A stretch of 64,000 bases of DNA from Syntrophotalea acetylenica (GCF_001888165.1 NZ_CP015455.1:2412001-2476000), one strand, 5' to 3'; numbered from the stretch's first letter, positions 42,601-51,211 are shown. Notes: a model not told the origin generated them from the sequence alone. Translations and numbers: made by a program.

Positions 42601-43482
42601 TCAGTACTTTCCGGTCAAACCGATAAAGGCATCTTCAAAGTTCATTGGCAACCGCCGCAGCGTCTCATGCGAAACACCGTGCGCATCCAGATAGCCGGCC
42701 AACTCTGCGCCGGTAATAAAGCCATGCACGAGGGTCCGCCCACCCACATGCTCCACGCGCACCAACATTTCACCCTCCTCGAGCCGCTCCGCAGATGGCG
42801 AACGCTCGAAACTGAAGCACTGGAACTCCTCCATAAAGGCCTGCTTGCGGCCCGAAATGCAGACCCGGCCATGGTCGAGAATGATGAGATTATCAATGAT
42901 CGGGTCCAGTTCCTGAACGATGTGGGAGGTGATTAAAATGGTGGTTCCATATTTTTGCACATACTCTCCCAGATACTCGACGAACAGCCGCCGATAACCG
43001 ACATCAAGCCCCATGCTGTAATCATCGAGGATCATCAGATCGGGGCGCTGCGCCACGATGAGCCCCAAAACCACTTGAGATCGCTGTCCACAGGACAAGC
43101 GGCCAAGCGTACGCTCATAAGGCACCTGGAGACGGTTGACCAGATCGAAAAAAAGTTCGCGCTCCCAGCGGGGATAAAAACCGGCGTAATAACGTTCCAG
43201 TTCGGCAATGGACATGAAGTCATACTGAATGAAGCGCTCGTGGAGAAGGCCAATGCGACTGCGAGTCGGAGGCGACAAGGCGTGACCGGGCTCACCAAGA
43301 ACCCGGCAAAATCCAGCGGTGGGACGCAGAAATCCCATGATGATATTGATAATGGTGGTTTTTCCGGCGCCGTTTTTACCCAGAAGCCCAAACACGCCGC
43401 CCTTTTGCACACTAAAGGATATGTTGTGCAAAACATCCATTTCACCGTAGGTGTGACACAGTTGCTCGCATTCGATGATCAC
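42601..43482 (-). CDS. ABC transporter ATP-binding protein, YtrB-like
   Basis: A 293-aa ATPase. Walker A is GKNGAGKTT, the signature is LSCGQRSQV in place of LSGGQ, Walker B is LMILDDYSMGLD and the H-loop is TSHIV. The usual catalytic Glu after Walker B is an Asp (ILDD), and the signature has Cys for Gly. Both changes may slow hydrolysis, although YtrB-type exporters show variants. GTG 43482 follows AAAGGA. It is paired with the DUF4857-like permease. Confidence 0.85.
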   Translation of the reverse strand: MIIECEQLCHTYGEMDVLHNISFSVQKGGVFGLLGKNGAGKTTIINIIMGFLRPTAGFCRVLGEPGHALSPPTRSRIGLLHERFIQYDFMSIAELERYYAGFYPRWERELFFDLVNRLQVPYERTLGRLSCGQRSQVVLGLIVAQRPDLMILDDYSMGLDVGYRRLFVEYLGEYVQKYGTTILITSHIVQELDPIIDNLIILDHGRVCISGRKQAFMEEFQCFSFERSPSAERLEEGEMLVRVEHVGGRTLVHGFITGAELAGYLDAHGVSHETLRRLPMNFEDAFIGLTGKY

Positions 43483-43667
43483 TCTTATTTTCCTTTAGAC
43501 ATTTTTGCAGATGGGCCGGGAATCGGACCGCCGCCAAATTATCGTTTGTAAAAACGACACAAGAGCTTGATCCGGATTGCAGGCCGAAGCATACAGCCGG
43601 CAGGCACAGGCATGGTGTTGACACTCCCTGCCGCGCAATGCATTTTTAATCCGGAGCTTTCCCCAAA

Positions 43668-43702
43668 CAGAACAGGCCGGGAAAATCCCGACCTGCCTTA
43701 AT
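43668..43702 (-). terminator. Hairpin downstream of the coiled-coil lipoprotein gene
   Basis: On the minus strand a 9-bp stem with one mismatch (around AGGTCGGGA / TCCCGGCCT) with a TTT loop, about 45 nt after the stop; the T-tail is interrupted, so strength is uncertain. Confidence 0.45.
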
Positions 43703-43741
43703 AAACTCCTATTGAATTATCCGCGGCCGGAGAGCACCGGT

Positions 43742-44515
43742 CTAATCAAATAAACCCACGCCGCCGATGGAATAGGCGCGCCGCCTGGGAGTCCCCTTGA
43801 TTTCCGGGATATGCAGGCGGCTGCCCGCCTTGAGGGGATCGGAAAACAGCACCGTGGCTCCGGTTTTCTCATCATAGGGAACCCCCACCGGGCCCGCGAA
43901 AGCAAAACCGAGGATATCTCCGGCCTGCACGGCCATGGGCACATCAAGCTCGACCTGGGCCATGCCGGGCTTGGCGACTTCCTGCAATTCCGACACCTTC
44001 ACCACCTCCCATACGTTCTGGGCTGGCCGCAGTACCAGCACCCGCAACCTGCAGGGCACGATAAAGTACCCCCGCACCGCCAGCAGGGTTCCGCTGCCAG
44101 GGATGCGATTGCCATGGTCGACCAGGGTGAGATTCTCTTCGCCGCTGTGCTGGCGATTCACCAGTTCGGCACCGATGTAGTCGAAAAAATCCTGCCTGAT
44201 GGAGAATTCCCGCAGGGCATCCATCTGCGCCTGCACGAAACCGCGCATGGACTTGCGCAATTGCTCCGCCTCTTCGACCCTGGCGCGCTTTTCCCGCTGC
44301 AAGGTACCCGATACCCGCGTCAGATCGGCGACCTTTTCGTCCAGAGAAGCCTTCTCCCCGGTAAGGTCCGCGATGTTCTGCTGGGCAAGTACCAGCTGCT
44401 GCTGCAGGAGCCGATTCTCTTCCTGCAAACGTAGAAGAGCGTCTCCCGAGCCGGAGCACCCCGACAACAACGCCGCAAACAGCAGGCCCGCTGTCAGACT
44501 GGATAATTGGCGCAT
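43742..44515 (-). CDS. Coiled-coil lipoprotein of unknown function
   Basis: A 257-aa protein. MRQLSSLTAGLLFAALLSGC is a type II signal peptide with lipobox LSGC. Residues about 25-110 are a long coiled coil (LLRLQEENRLLQQQLVLAQQ), followed by a beta-rich domain of about 145 residues without a recognised family. ATG 44515 is chosen because GGAGGT lies 5 nt upstream; earlier in-frame ATGs overlap that site. It is anchored to a membrane facing the periplasm. It seems monocistronic. Confidence 0.65.
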   Translation of the reverse strand: MRQLSSLTAGLLFAALLSGCSGSGDALLRLQEENRLLQQQLVLAQQNIADLTGEKASLDEKVADLTRVSGTLQREKRARVEEAEQLRKSMRGFVQAQMDALREFSIRQDFFDYIGAELVNRQHSGEENLTLVDHGNRIPGSGTLLAVRGYFIVPCRLRVLVLRPAQNVWEVVKVSELQEVAKPGMAQVELDVPMAVQAGDILGFAFAGPVGVPYDEKTGATVLFSDPLKAGSRLHIPEIKGTPRRRAYSIGGVGLFD

Positions 44516-44638
44516 ACATACCTCCATAACAAACGGCAACCAAATCACTGCATACTTTAACAGATTGGCCCGATGGACGAAACCGGGAAGTTGGAATTTT
44601 AATATTCCGGCATCCAGCGGACTTTTCGGTCTTTCAAT

Positions 44639-44681
44639 AAAAAAGAGGCAATGCCGATATTTCCCGCATCACCTCTTTTCA
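44639..44681 (-). terminator. Terminator of the zinc-ribbon/CDF/DUF5320 gene group
   Basis: Minus-strand stem with an AAAAGAGG/CCTCTTTT base and further pairing inside, ending in TTTTTT; 20 nt after the DUF5320 stop. Confidence 0.75.
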
Positions 44682-44699
44682 TTTCATGAATGGCAGCAT

Positions 44700-45017
44700 T
44701 TATTCGCTGCTTTTCTCCATGGCCTCAAGCTGCTGTTTCAACACCGTCAACGACTGCTCAAGCGCATCGATCTGAGCCTTGAGCTGGTTGCTGTCCGGAG
44801 CCTGCGCGATTGGACCCGGTACAGGATAGGCAGCAGGAAAACCCCACCCGCCAAAACCGCGCCGCCAGGCCATGGCCCGGCCACCGCCGCGCCCCCGGCC
44901 CATGCCGAAACCTGCACCATAGGCAAAGCCAGGCATATCAAAACCGGCGCAATACCCCATCCGCCGACCGGTCAACGGCCCATATCCCATCGGTCCTGTT
45001 CCATCTCCACGTGGCAT
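44700..45017 (-). CDS. DUF5320 family protein
   Basis: A 105-aa protein with the standard start MPRGDGTGPMGYGPLTGRRM, a Gly/Met/aromatic-rich middle (GAGFGMGRGRGGGRAMAWRR) and a C-terminal coiled coil (LKAQIDALEQSLTVLKQQLE). DUF5320 proteins are common in anaerobes next to NifX/NifB-like genes; function is unknown, though Met/Gly/Cys-rich regions suggest metal handling. AAGGAGGGCGAA precedes the ATG. It is the last of three same-strand genes. Confidence 0.85.
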   Translation of the reverse strand: MPRGDGTGPMGYGPLTGRRMGYCAGFDMPGFAYGAGFGMGRGRGGGRAMAWRRGFGGWGFPAAYPVPGPIAQAPDSNQLKAQIDALEQSLTVLKQQLEAMEKSSE

Positions 45018-45146
45018 TTCGCCCTCCTTTCCGCCGCTTGCGCGGCCTCTGCGGGATCCTTTTCACTATTGCGATCCACGCAAATTGCTTGTAGATGTTC
45101 TTTACACTTAAAAGATAATACCCGTGTGCCGCCTTGTCAAGGGTGA

Positions 45147-46433
45147 TTATTCCACCAGGGATTCTTCGACGGAATGGGTCGGTTCGCTCAGGACCGGCAG
45201 CTGTTTTTCGCGGAATCGGGCAATGACTTCGCTGACACTCTGGTCCTCGGCCACCTGGTAGATGTCGACCAGATTGTCCTTGAGCATATAGAAGGAAATT
45301 TCGCCAATACGGGGGGTAAACAGCAGGTCGATTTTTTGCGCCAGCATGGTCTTGATGACCTTCAGGCCGATGAATTTTTTCTGGTCGAGAAACTGGTTGG
45401 AATAAAAGTCCTCGATTTCCTCGCCCTGCGCATGCAAACGCAGCACCACGAAAAAGGGCGCACGCCCGAAATGACCGTGTACCCGGGATTCCAGTCCCTT
45501 GATATCCTTGACCGGAACGATAGCGGTCAATTCATGATCGGTGGCCGGCTCGACATGCACGAAAACCGATTCAATGTGTTCGCTCTGCTTGCGGATGGCC
45601 TGCTCGGCCAGATCCGCCAGATGGTGGGCGCGATACAAAGGCAGGGTGGGACTGGTATAGATGACGCAATCGACCATGCGAAACGGGCCGGCCTGACGAA
45701 TACGCACCTCGCTGATGCCCTTGACACCGTAGATGCTGTTGACACACGCTTCGATGGCATGGGTCAACCGGGGATCGAGGTTGGCGTCCAGCAGCGCCAG
45801 AAAAGACTGCCGCACGCTGCTCCAGCCCAGTTTGATAATCAGAAAGGCGATCAGCAGAATGACAGCCCCCTCGATATAACGGATACCCAGATAGTCGAGC
45901 AGCAATCCCGCCAGCACCACGCTCGAGGTCGCGATATCAAGAAACGATTCGCCGGCATTGACCTGCAGCGACTGGGAATTGATGGCGCGGCCGACGTGTC
46001 TTTCCGCCAAAGCGATCGCCAGGGATACCACCATGGAAACGGCGCTGGCCAGCATCGGTACCAATGGCATGGTTCCCCTGCCCGCAGCATGCCCCAGTTT
46101 GTCCAGCCCTTCCGGAATCAATTCCAGTCCCGCCCAGCAGATCACCGCCCCGGCAAGCAGGGTGACAAAGGTTTCCGCCCGGTAAAGACCGTAGGGAAAC
46201 CGCTCGGTCTTTTCCTTGGCGGCCAGCCAGAGGCCAAAGAAGCTGGCAAAAATCGCCAGCAGATCCGCACCGCTGTGAAAAGCGTCGGCGATCAGCACCG
46301 GAGAATTGTAATGCCAGCCCACCAGAGCCTTGCCGACGGCCAGACCAAAGGTGGCCGCCGTCGCCAGCAGGGCGATTCTCTGGCCGCGCTGAAGCCGGGC
46401 CGTCTGGGCTCGTTGAACACAGACCTCAGTCAT
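45147..46433 (-). CDS. CDF cation efflux transporter fused to a NifX/NifB-like domain
   Basis: A 428-aa fusion. Residues about 15-215 are a cation diffusion facilitator with six membrane segments and the metal site DAFHSGADLL; residues 215-300 are the CDF cytoplasmic ferredoxin-like domain. The last 120 residues (LTAIVPVKDIKGLESRVHGH, FGRAPFFVVLRL, TMLAQKIDLLFTPRIGE) match the dinitrogenase iron-molybdenum cofactor domain of NifX/NifY/NafY. The transporter likely exports Zn2+, Fe2+ or Mn2+, and the extra domain may bind a metal cluster or sense metal. GAGAGG precedes ATG 46433. Confidence 0.85.
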   Translation of the reverse strand: MTEVCVQRAQTARLQRGQRIALLATAATFGLAVGKALVGWHYNSPVLIADAFHSGADLLAIFASFFGLWLAAKEKTERFPYGLYRAETFVTLLAGAVICWAGLELIPEGLDKLGHAAGRGTMPLVPMLASAVSMVVSLAIALAERHVGRAINSQSLQVNAGESFLDIATSSVVLAGLLLDYLGIRYIEGAVILLIAFLIIKLGWSSVRQSFLALLDANLDPRLTHAIEACVNSIYGVKGISEVRIRQAGPFRMVDCVIYTSPTLPLYRAHHLADLAEQAIRKQSEHIESVFVHVEPATDHELTAIVPVKDIKGLESRVHGHFGRAPFFVVLRLHAQGEEIEDFYSNQFLDQKKFIGLKVIKTMLAQKIDLLFTPRIGEISFYMLKDNLVDIYQVAEDQSVSEVIARFREKQLPVLSEPTHSVEESLVE

Positions 46434-46437
46434 GCCG

Positions 46438-46641
46438 CTACCTCTCTTCGGTAACGAGCTGCCGTGTCATGGGCGAGCCGCATTCAGGACAGATCCGCTT
46501 GAAACAGGGCACTCCGAGCTGGTGAGGAAGTTTAAGCCCGCATACCGGGCACACGCAATGGCTGGGCGGACCGCCGGGCCGTTTGCAGCCACTCCAGGGA
46601 TTTCCACCTCGTCTGCCACCTCTGCCAAAACCAAAAGCCAT
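46438..46641 (-). CDS. Small Gly/Arg-rich zinc-ribbon protein
   Basis: A 67-aa protein: a Gly/Arg-rich start (FGFGRGGRRGGNPWSG) and a zinc ribbon with CVCPVCG and ICPECGSPM. It resembles the small zinc-ribbon proteins found beside DUF5320 and NifX-like genes. Its TAG stop lies within the ribosome site of the CDF gene, so both are co-translated. AAGGGAAATGAT precedes its ATG. Confidence 0.7.
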   Translation of the reverse strand: MAFGFGRGGRRGGNPWSGCKRPGGPPSHCVCPVCGLKLPHQLGVPCFKRICPECGSPMTRQLVTEER

Positions 46642-46673
46642 ATCATTTCCCTTGGTGTATCATGTTTTTTGTT

Positions 46674-46696
46674 AATAGATATTTTTTACATCTATT
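46674..46696. promoter_or_regulatory. Inverted repeat between the zinc-ribbon group and the peptidase/ligase operon
   Basis: Arms AATAGAT and ATCTATT, perfect over 7 bp, separated by 9 nt, in an AT-rich divergent promoter region. It could be an operator for either side. The regulator is unknown. Confidence 0.4.
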
Positions 46697-46807
46697 ATGT
46701 TTTTTCTGCAACCAAAAGCATTCATTTTACAGATCCGCATGCCACGCCACCACCCGTCAATCTGCTAGAATAAGGAAAGAAATCCCATGCTCAAAGGAGG
46801 CTGTCGC

Positions 46808-47554
46808 ATGCGGCACATGCATCTGCCCTTTGATATTTTACCGCAACCGGATGAAACAACCTGCGGCCCGACCTGCCTCCATGCGCTTTATTGCTATTTC
46901 AACCAGGAAATGCCCCTGCCGCAGGTGATCCGGGAGGTGCCGATGCTCGAAGGCGGCGGCACCCTGGCGGTATTGCTGGCCTGTCACGCTCTGGACAAGG
47001 GATTTCGCGCCACCATCTACAGCTACAAGATGCAGCTTTTCGACCCCACCTGGCTGATGCCGGGCGGGCCGGATATTCGGGACCGCCTGCAAAAACAGAT
47101 GCTGTTCAAAAACGATCCGAAACTGCAGGCCGCCTCACGGGCTTACCTGCGTTTTCTTGATCTGGGAGGGCAGTTGCGCTTCGAGGATCTTACCCTCGAT
47201 CTTATCCGACGTTACGTCAAGCGCGAACTGCCGATCATCACCGGGCTCAGCGCCACCTACCTGTACCGCACTCCCCGCGAGTATGGTCCACTCTGCGAAT
47301 ACGACGATATCCGCGGCGAACCTTCGGGACATTTCGTCGTTTTATGTGGCTACGACAAGGAACGGCGCACCATCGCCGTGGCCGACCCGCTGCTGCCCAA
47401 TCCGGTGGCGGATCGGCAGATTTACAATGTTCCCATCGAACGGGTGCTGTGCGCCATACTGCTGGGTGTTTTGACCTATGACGCCAACCTGCTGATCATC
47501 CAACCCCGACAGGAGCGACAACGCCATGCCTCTCGACACCCTGATCGTGGTTGA
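46808..47554 (+). CDS. C39-like cysteine peptidase
   Basis: A 248-aa papain-fold protein without signal peptide. The motif QPDETTCGPTC holds Q13 (oxyanion) and catalytic Cys19; H175 (SGHFVVLCGY) and D193 (VADPLLPN) complete the triad. C39 domains of this kind cleave peptides, for example double-glycine leaders, or act as bacteriocin-type processing enzymes; here it is free-standing and cytoplasmic. ATG 46808 is chosen on AAAGGAGG 7 nt upstream. Its 3' end overlaps the RimK-like gene by 29 nt. It is the first gene of a four-gene operon with two ligases. Confidence 0.78.
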   Translation: MRHMHLPFDILPQPDETTCGPTCLHALYCYFNQEMPLPQVIREVPMLEGGGTLAVLLACHALDKGFRATIYSYKMQLFDPTWLMPGGPDIRDRLQKQMLFKNDPKLQAASRAYLRFLDLGGQLRFEDLTLDLIRRYVKRELPIITGLSATYLYRTPREYGPLCEYDDIRGEPSGHFVVLCGYDKERRTIAVADPLLPNPVADRQIYNVPIERVLCAILLGVLTYDANLLIIQPRQERQRHASRHPDRG

Positions 47555-49010
47555 TGACCCGGCCGCCTGGCCTATCGATATCCCCGGCACGGAACTCGTT
47601 AAAGCACGCCACTACCTGACCGACCCTGGATATCAAAACCGGCGGCGTGTCAAGGTTTTCAACCTCTGTCGCTCCTACCGCTACCAGAGCCTGGGGTATT
47701 ACGTCTCGTTGCTGGCCCAGGCCCGCGGTCACCGTCCGCTGCCGGATGTCTCGGCGATTCAGGATCTGAAATCGAACAGCATGATTCGTACCGTGTCGGA
47801 CGAACTGGACGATACGATCCAGAAAAGCCTGCGTCCCCTGCGTTCCGGAGAATTCATCCTCAGCATCTACCTTGGACGTAATTTTGCCAAACGCTACGAC
47901 CGACTGAGCCAGCAACTGTTCAGCCTGTTTCCGGCACCGTTTCTGAGGGCCTGCTTCGCCTACAACCCCAAACGGGAAAAGTGGCAGATGCAGAACATCA
48001 TGCCGCTGGCCGCCAGCGAAATCCCCGAAGAACATCGAGCATTTGCCCTCGAGAAGGCCGTCGAATATTTTCAGCGTCCCCGACCGCGAACGCAGCGGCA
48101 CGGCCGGGCGCGCTTCGACCTGGCTATCCTGACCAACCCCGATGAAGCCGAACCGCCATCCAACACCCGAGCCCTGCAGCGCTTTCTGCATGCCGCCAGG
48201 CAGGTCGGATTCTCAGCAGAGATCATCGGGCGCAATGATTTCGGCCGCCTGGCCGAGTTTGACGCGCTGTTTCTGCGAGAAACGACCAGCGTCAATCACC
48301 ACACCTTCCGTTTCGCCCGCCGCGCTGTCGCTGAAGGCCTGGTCGTCATCGACAGTCCGGAGTCGATTCTGAAATGCACCAACAAGGTATTTCTGGCAGA
48401 ACTGCTGCGCCGACATCACATCGCTGTGCCGGATACCCTGATCCTGCACCGCCCCGCCCCGGAACCGGTGATCGCCAGTTTGGGACTGCCCTGCATTCTG
48501 AAACAGCCGGATGGTTCCTTTTCCCGCGGCGTGCTCAAGGTCGATCGGGCAGAAGACCTGCGTCAGGAACTTATCCACCTGCTGGCCCATTCCGACCTGG
48601 TGATTGCCCAGCGCTACCTGCCAACAACTTTCGACTGGCGCATTGGCATCTTCGATCGTCAGCCATTGTATGCCTGTCGCTATTATATGGCGGCCCGGCA
48701 CTGGCAGATCCTGCGCCACGATCTTGATGGCAGGCTGCTCGACGAAGGCCGCTGGGAAACGCTGCCAATCCAGGACGTCCCCGCCGGGGTCGTTTCCACG
48801 GCGCTCAAGGCCGCCAACCTCATCGGTGACAGTCTGTACGGGGTGGACCTCAAACAGGTGGGCCGACGGGTCTATGTCATCGAGGTCAATGACAATCCAA
48901 ATATCGATGCAGGAGTGGAAGACGCCGTTCTCAAGGAGAACCTGTATCGCATCATCATGCAGGGATTGATGCGGCGGGTGGAGATGCGCAAGGGGATTCC
49001 GGGCAAATGA
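47526..49010 (+). CDS. RimK-type ATP-grasp ligase with an extra N-terminal domain
   Basis: A 494-aa protein. Residues about 1-190 are a domain usually seen in front of this ATP-grasp subgroup (VFNLCRSYRYQSLGYYVSLL, RPLPDVSAIQDLKSN). Residues about 200-490 are ATP-grasp: FRETTSVNHHTFRFARRA-like core, CTNKVFLAELL, ILKQPDGSFSRGVLKV, the ATP-binding VIAQRYLPTTFDWRIGI, and the metal-binding VIEVNDNPNIDAG. Catalytic Glu/Asn are present. It should join a carboxylate to an amine using ATP. It overlaps the peptidase gene by 29 nt and the next gene by 4 nt. Confidence 0.82.
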   Translation: MPLDTLIVVDDPAAWPIDIPGTELVKARHYLTDPGYQNRRRVKVFNLCRSYRYQSLGYYVSLLAQARGHRPLPDVSAIQDLKSNSMIRTVSDELDDTIQKSLRPLRSGEFILSIYLGRNFAKRYDRLSQQLFSLFPAPFLRACFAYNPKREKWQMQNIMPLAASEIPEEHRAFALEKAVEYFQRPRPRTQRHGRARFDLAILTNPDEAEPPSNTRALQRFLHAARQVGFSAEIIGRNDFGRLAEFDALFLRETTSVNHHTFRFARRAVAEGLVVIDSPESILKCTNKVFLAELLRRHHIAVPDTLILHRPAPEPVIASLGLPCILKQPDGSFSRGVLKVDRAEDLRQELIHLLAHSDLVIAQRYLPTTFDWRIGIFDRQPLYACRYYMAARHWQILRHDLDGRLLDEGRWETLPIQDVPAGVVSTALKAANLIGDSLYGVDLKQVGRRVYVIEVNDNPNIDAGVEDAVLKENLYRIIMQGLMRRVEMRKGIPGK

Positions 49011-50254
49011 CAACATCCAGAAGGCTGCATCTGTTCGAAGGCATTGGCGTGGAACTGGAGTACATGCTCGTCGACCGGCAATCCCTGGCGGTGGCACCCA
49101 TGGCCGACCGGCTGCTGGCCGCCCAGGCCGGGCATCTTACGGACGAAGTGGAGGCCGGACCGCTGCGCTGGTCCAACGAGCTGGTCCTGCATGTGATCGA
49201 GCTGAAAACCAACGGCCCCGCCGCCGGCCTGACCGAGTTAGCGCCGATTTTTCAAGAAGGTGTTGCCGCGGTCAACCGGCGTCTGGAAACATTTAACGCA
49301 CGGCTGATGCCCACCGCCATGCACCCCTGGATGGACCCCGCCAGGGACAGCCGTCTGTGGCCCCATGACAACAGCCTTATCTACCAGACCTACCATCGGA
49401 TTTTCGACTGTCGCGGCCACGGATGGGCCAACCTGCAGAGTTGTCACCTCAACCTGCCGTTTTGCGGCGATGCGGAATTCGGCAGTCTGCACGCCGCCAT
49501 TCGCCTGCTGCTGCCGATCCTGCCGGCACTGTCGGCCAGCTCGCCTTTTATGGACGGTCGCTTCAGCGGGTTGCTCGACACCCGCCTGCAGGTTTACCGC
49601 GACAATCAGAAACGTATCCCGATGATTACCGGCCGGGTAATCCCTGAAGCGGTGTTCAGCCGGCGGACCTACCGGGAGCAGATCCTGTGGCCACTCTACC
49701 GCGCCATCGCCACCGACGACCCGCAAGGCGTTCTGCAGGAAGAATGGCTCAATTCGCGGGGTGCCATCGCCCGGTTCGAGCGGGGCACCATCGAAATACG
49801 CACCCTGGATGTGCAGGAAACGCCGGTGGCCGACCTGGCGATTGCCGCTGCCGTGGTAGCCACGCTCAAAGCCTTGACCAAACAACGCTGGCAGTCGCCG
49901 GCAAAGATGCGGGACTGGCCGGTGGAACCACTGGCGGAAATACTTTCCGCCACCATCCGCGACGCCGAACAAGCTGTCATCGGCAACCGCGCCTATCTCT
50001 CTATGTTCGGTCTCGACCGCGACCGTGCCACGGCGAAAGAGTTGTGGCGGCACCTCGTAACCACTCTGGGGCGGGAGCAATGGGGGGAATTGAAATCGTT
50101 TCTGCCGGAGTTGACAACCATCCTGGATCGGGGGCCACTGGCGCGGCGCATCCTTGATGCCCTGGGCAAACATCCCGGTCTGGATAATATAGCCGCAATC
50201 TACCGAGCCCTGTGCGACTGCCTTGGCAAAGGCCGCATGTTTCTTGCCGAGTGA
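49007..50254 (+). CDS. Glutamate-cysteine-ligase-like (GCS2) carboxylate-amine ligase
   Basis: A 415-aa protein of the GCS2 fold (COG2170-type). GIGVELEYMLVDRQ at the N-terminus holds the metal-binding Glu residues, CHLNLPFCGDAEF lies in the core, and RFERGTIEIRTLDVQETPVA closes the active site. GCS2 enzymes form gamma-glutamyl amides; the amine here is unknown, and full glutathione synthesis genes are not nearby. ATGA overlap (4 nt) with the ATP-grasp gene indicates coupling. Confidence 0.82.
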   Translation: MTTSRRLHLFEGIGVELEYMLVDRQSLAVAPMADRLLAAQAGHLTDEVEAGPLRWSNELVLHVIELKTNGPAAGLTELAPIFQEGVAAVNRRLETFNARLMPTAMHPWMDPARDSRLWPHDNSLIYQTYHRIFDCRGHGWANLQSCHLNLPFCGDAEFGSLHAAIRLLLPILPALSASSPFMDGRFSGLLDTRLQVYRDNQKRIPMITGRVIPEAVFSRRTYREQILWPLYRAIATDDPQGVLQEEWLNSRGAIARFERGTIEIRTLDVQETPVADLAIAAAVVATLKALTKQRWQSPAKMRDWPVEPLAEILSATIRDAEQAVIGNRAYLSMFGLDRDRATAKELWRHLVTTLGREQWGELKSFLPELTTILDRGPLARRILDALGKHPGLDNIAAIYRALCDCLGKGRMFLAE

Positions 50255-50319
50255 GCGGCAGAGCAGATAAACCCATGGCTCTTTGCACTCCTGACCCAAC
50301 CGGATCAAAGGATCACCCC

Positions 50320-51036
50320 ATGACTTGCACGCCCCGGATTTTTGTCAGTTGCGAACATGCCAGCAATCGGATTCCAGTGCGATACCGGCACCTTTTCGAA
50401 GATCGGCGGGCCGTACTCGAAACCCATCGTGGATACGATATCGGCATACTGCCTTTTGCCGAAAGTCTGGCGGCAGCCTTCCAGGCACCGTTGCTTGTCG
50501 CCAATGTCAGCCGCCTGCTCGTGGACCTCAACCGGTCTGCCGCCAACCGTACGCTGTTTTCCGAATTCAGCCGCCACCTGCCTTTCTCGGAGCAGCAACT
50601 GTTGCAACAACACTACCACCGGCCCTACTGGCGCACCGCCAAAGACATCGTCGCCGGCATCATCGCTCAAAACGATCGCGCGCTGCACCTTTCGGTGCAC
50701 AGCTTCACGCCGATCCTCAACGGAAAGGTCCGCAATGCCGATATCGGCCTGCTGTACGACCCGTCGCGGAGCGCCGAAAAATTGTTTTGCCGCCAGTGGC
50801 AAAAAGCCCTCGCGGCAACACAACCGACACTGCGCATCCGTCGTAACTACCCCTATCGCGGCAACGCTGACGCCCTGGTTACCTCTCTTCGCCAAAATTT
50901 TGGGGAAAACAGCTATCTCGGCATCGAAATCGAAATCAACCAGGCCATCCCGCTCAGCGGCAAAAACACTTGGGCAAGGCTGCAACAGGCATTGATCGCA
51001 GCGCTGCGCAAAACCCTGCGAAATATCAACGCATGA
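50320..51036 (+). CDS. N-formylglutamate amidohydrolase-like enzyme
   Basis: A 238-aa protein of the FGase family. Visible are VSCEHASNRIP (metal-binding Glu/His), THRGYDIGILPFAESLA, LHLSVHSFTPILNGKVRNAD, IGLLYDPSR and YLGIEIEINQ. FGase enzymes release formate or cleave N-acyl-glutamate, so here the enzyme may hydrolyse a glutamyl or N-acyl amide formed by the ligases. ATG 50320 follows AAAGGATCACCCC. It begins 65 nt after the GCS2 gene and ends the operon. Confidence 0.82.
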   Translation: MTCTPRIFVSCEHASNRIPVRYRHLFEDRRAVLETHRGYDIGILPFAESLAAAFQAPLLVANVSRLLVDLNRSAANRTLFSEFSRHLPFSEQQLLQQHYHRPYWRTAKDIVAGIIAQNDRALHLSVHSFTPILNGKVRNADIGLLYDPSRSAEKLFCRQWQKALAATQPTLRIRRNYPYRGNADALVTSLRQNFGENSYLGIEIEINQAIPLSGKNTWARLQQALIAALRKTLRNINA

Positions 51037-51096
51037 AATTGATTTCGCAGAAGTTTCTGATAAATTCACAGGACGGTCAGGTAAATCGGTGCAAAG

Positions 51097-51110
51097 TTGA
51101 CCGGCATCAA
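51097..51110. promoter_or_regulatory. FNR/HcpR-like palindrome upstream of hcp
   Basis: TTGACCGGCATCAA: half-sites TTGA and TCAA separated by 6 nt, the spacing of CRP/FNR-family sites; the left half TTGACC matches HcpR boxes known from delta-proteobacteria. It is 101 nt before the hcp start. The regulator is inferred. Confidence 0.5.
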
Positions 51111-51211
51111 TTTTTCTCTTGTCGATCCGGGTTAGGTTGCCATCAAAGACACCCTGAAACGCTTCTGAACAGATATCGCCCAGGCATATCCCACCAAGAC
51201 GAGGAGGAAAC

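Noticed and set aside
45174-46454. 426-codon open frame antisense to the CDF-NifX gene
   Set aside because: Antisense shadow with biased composition and no family likeness.
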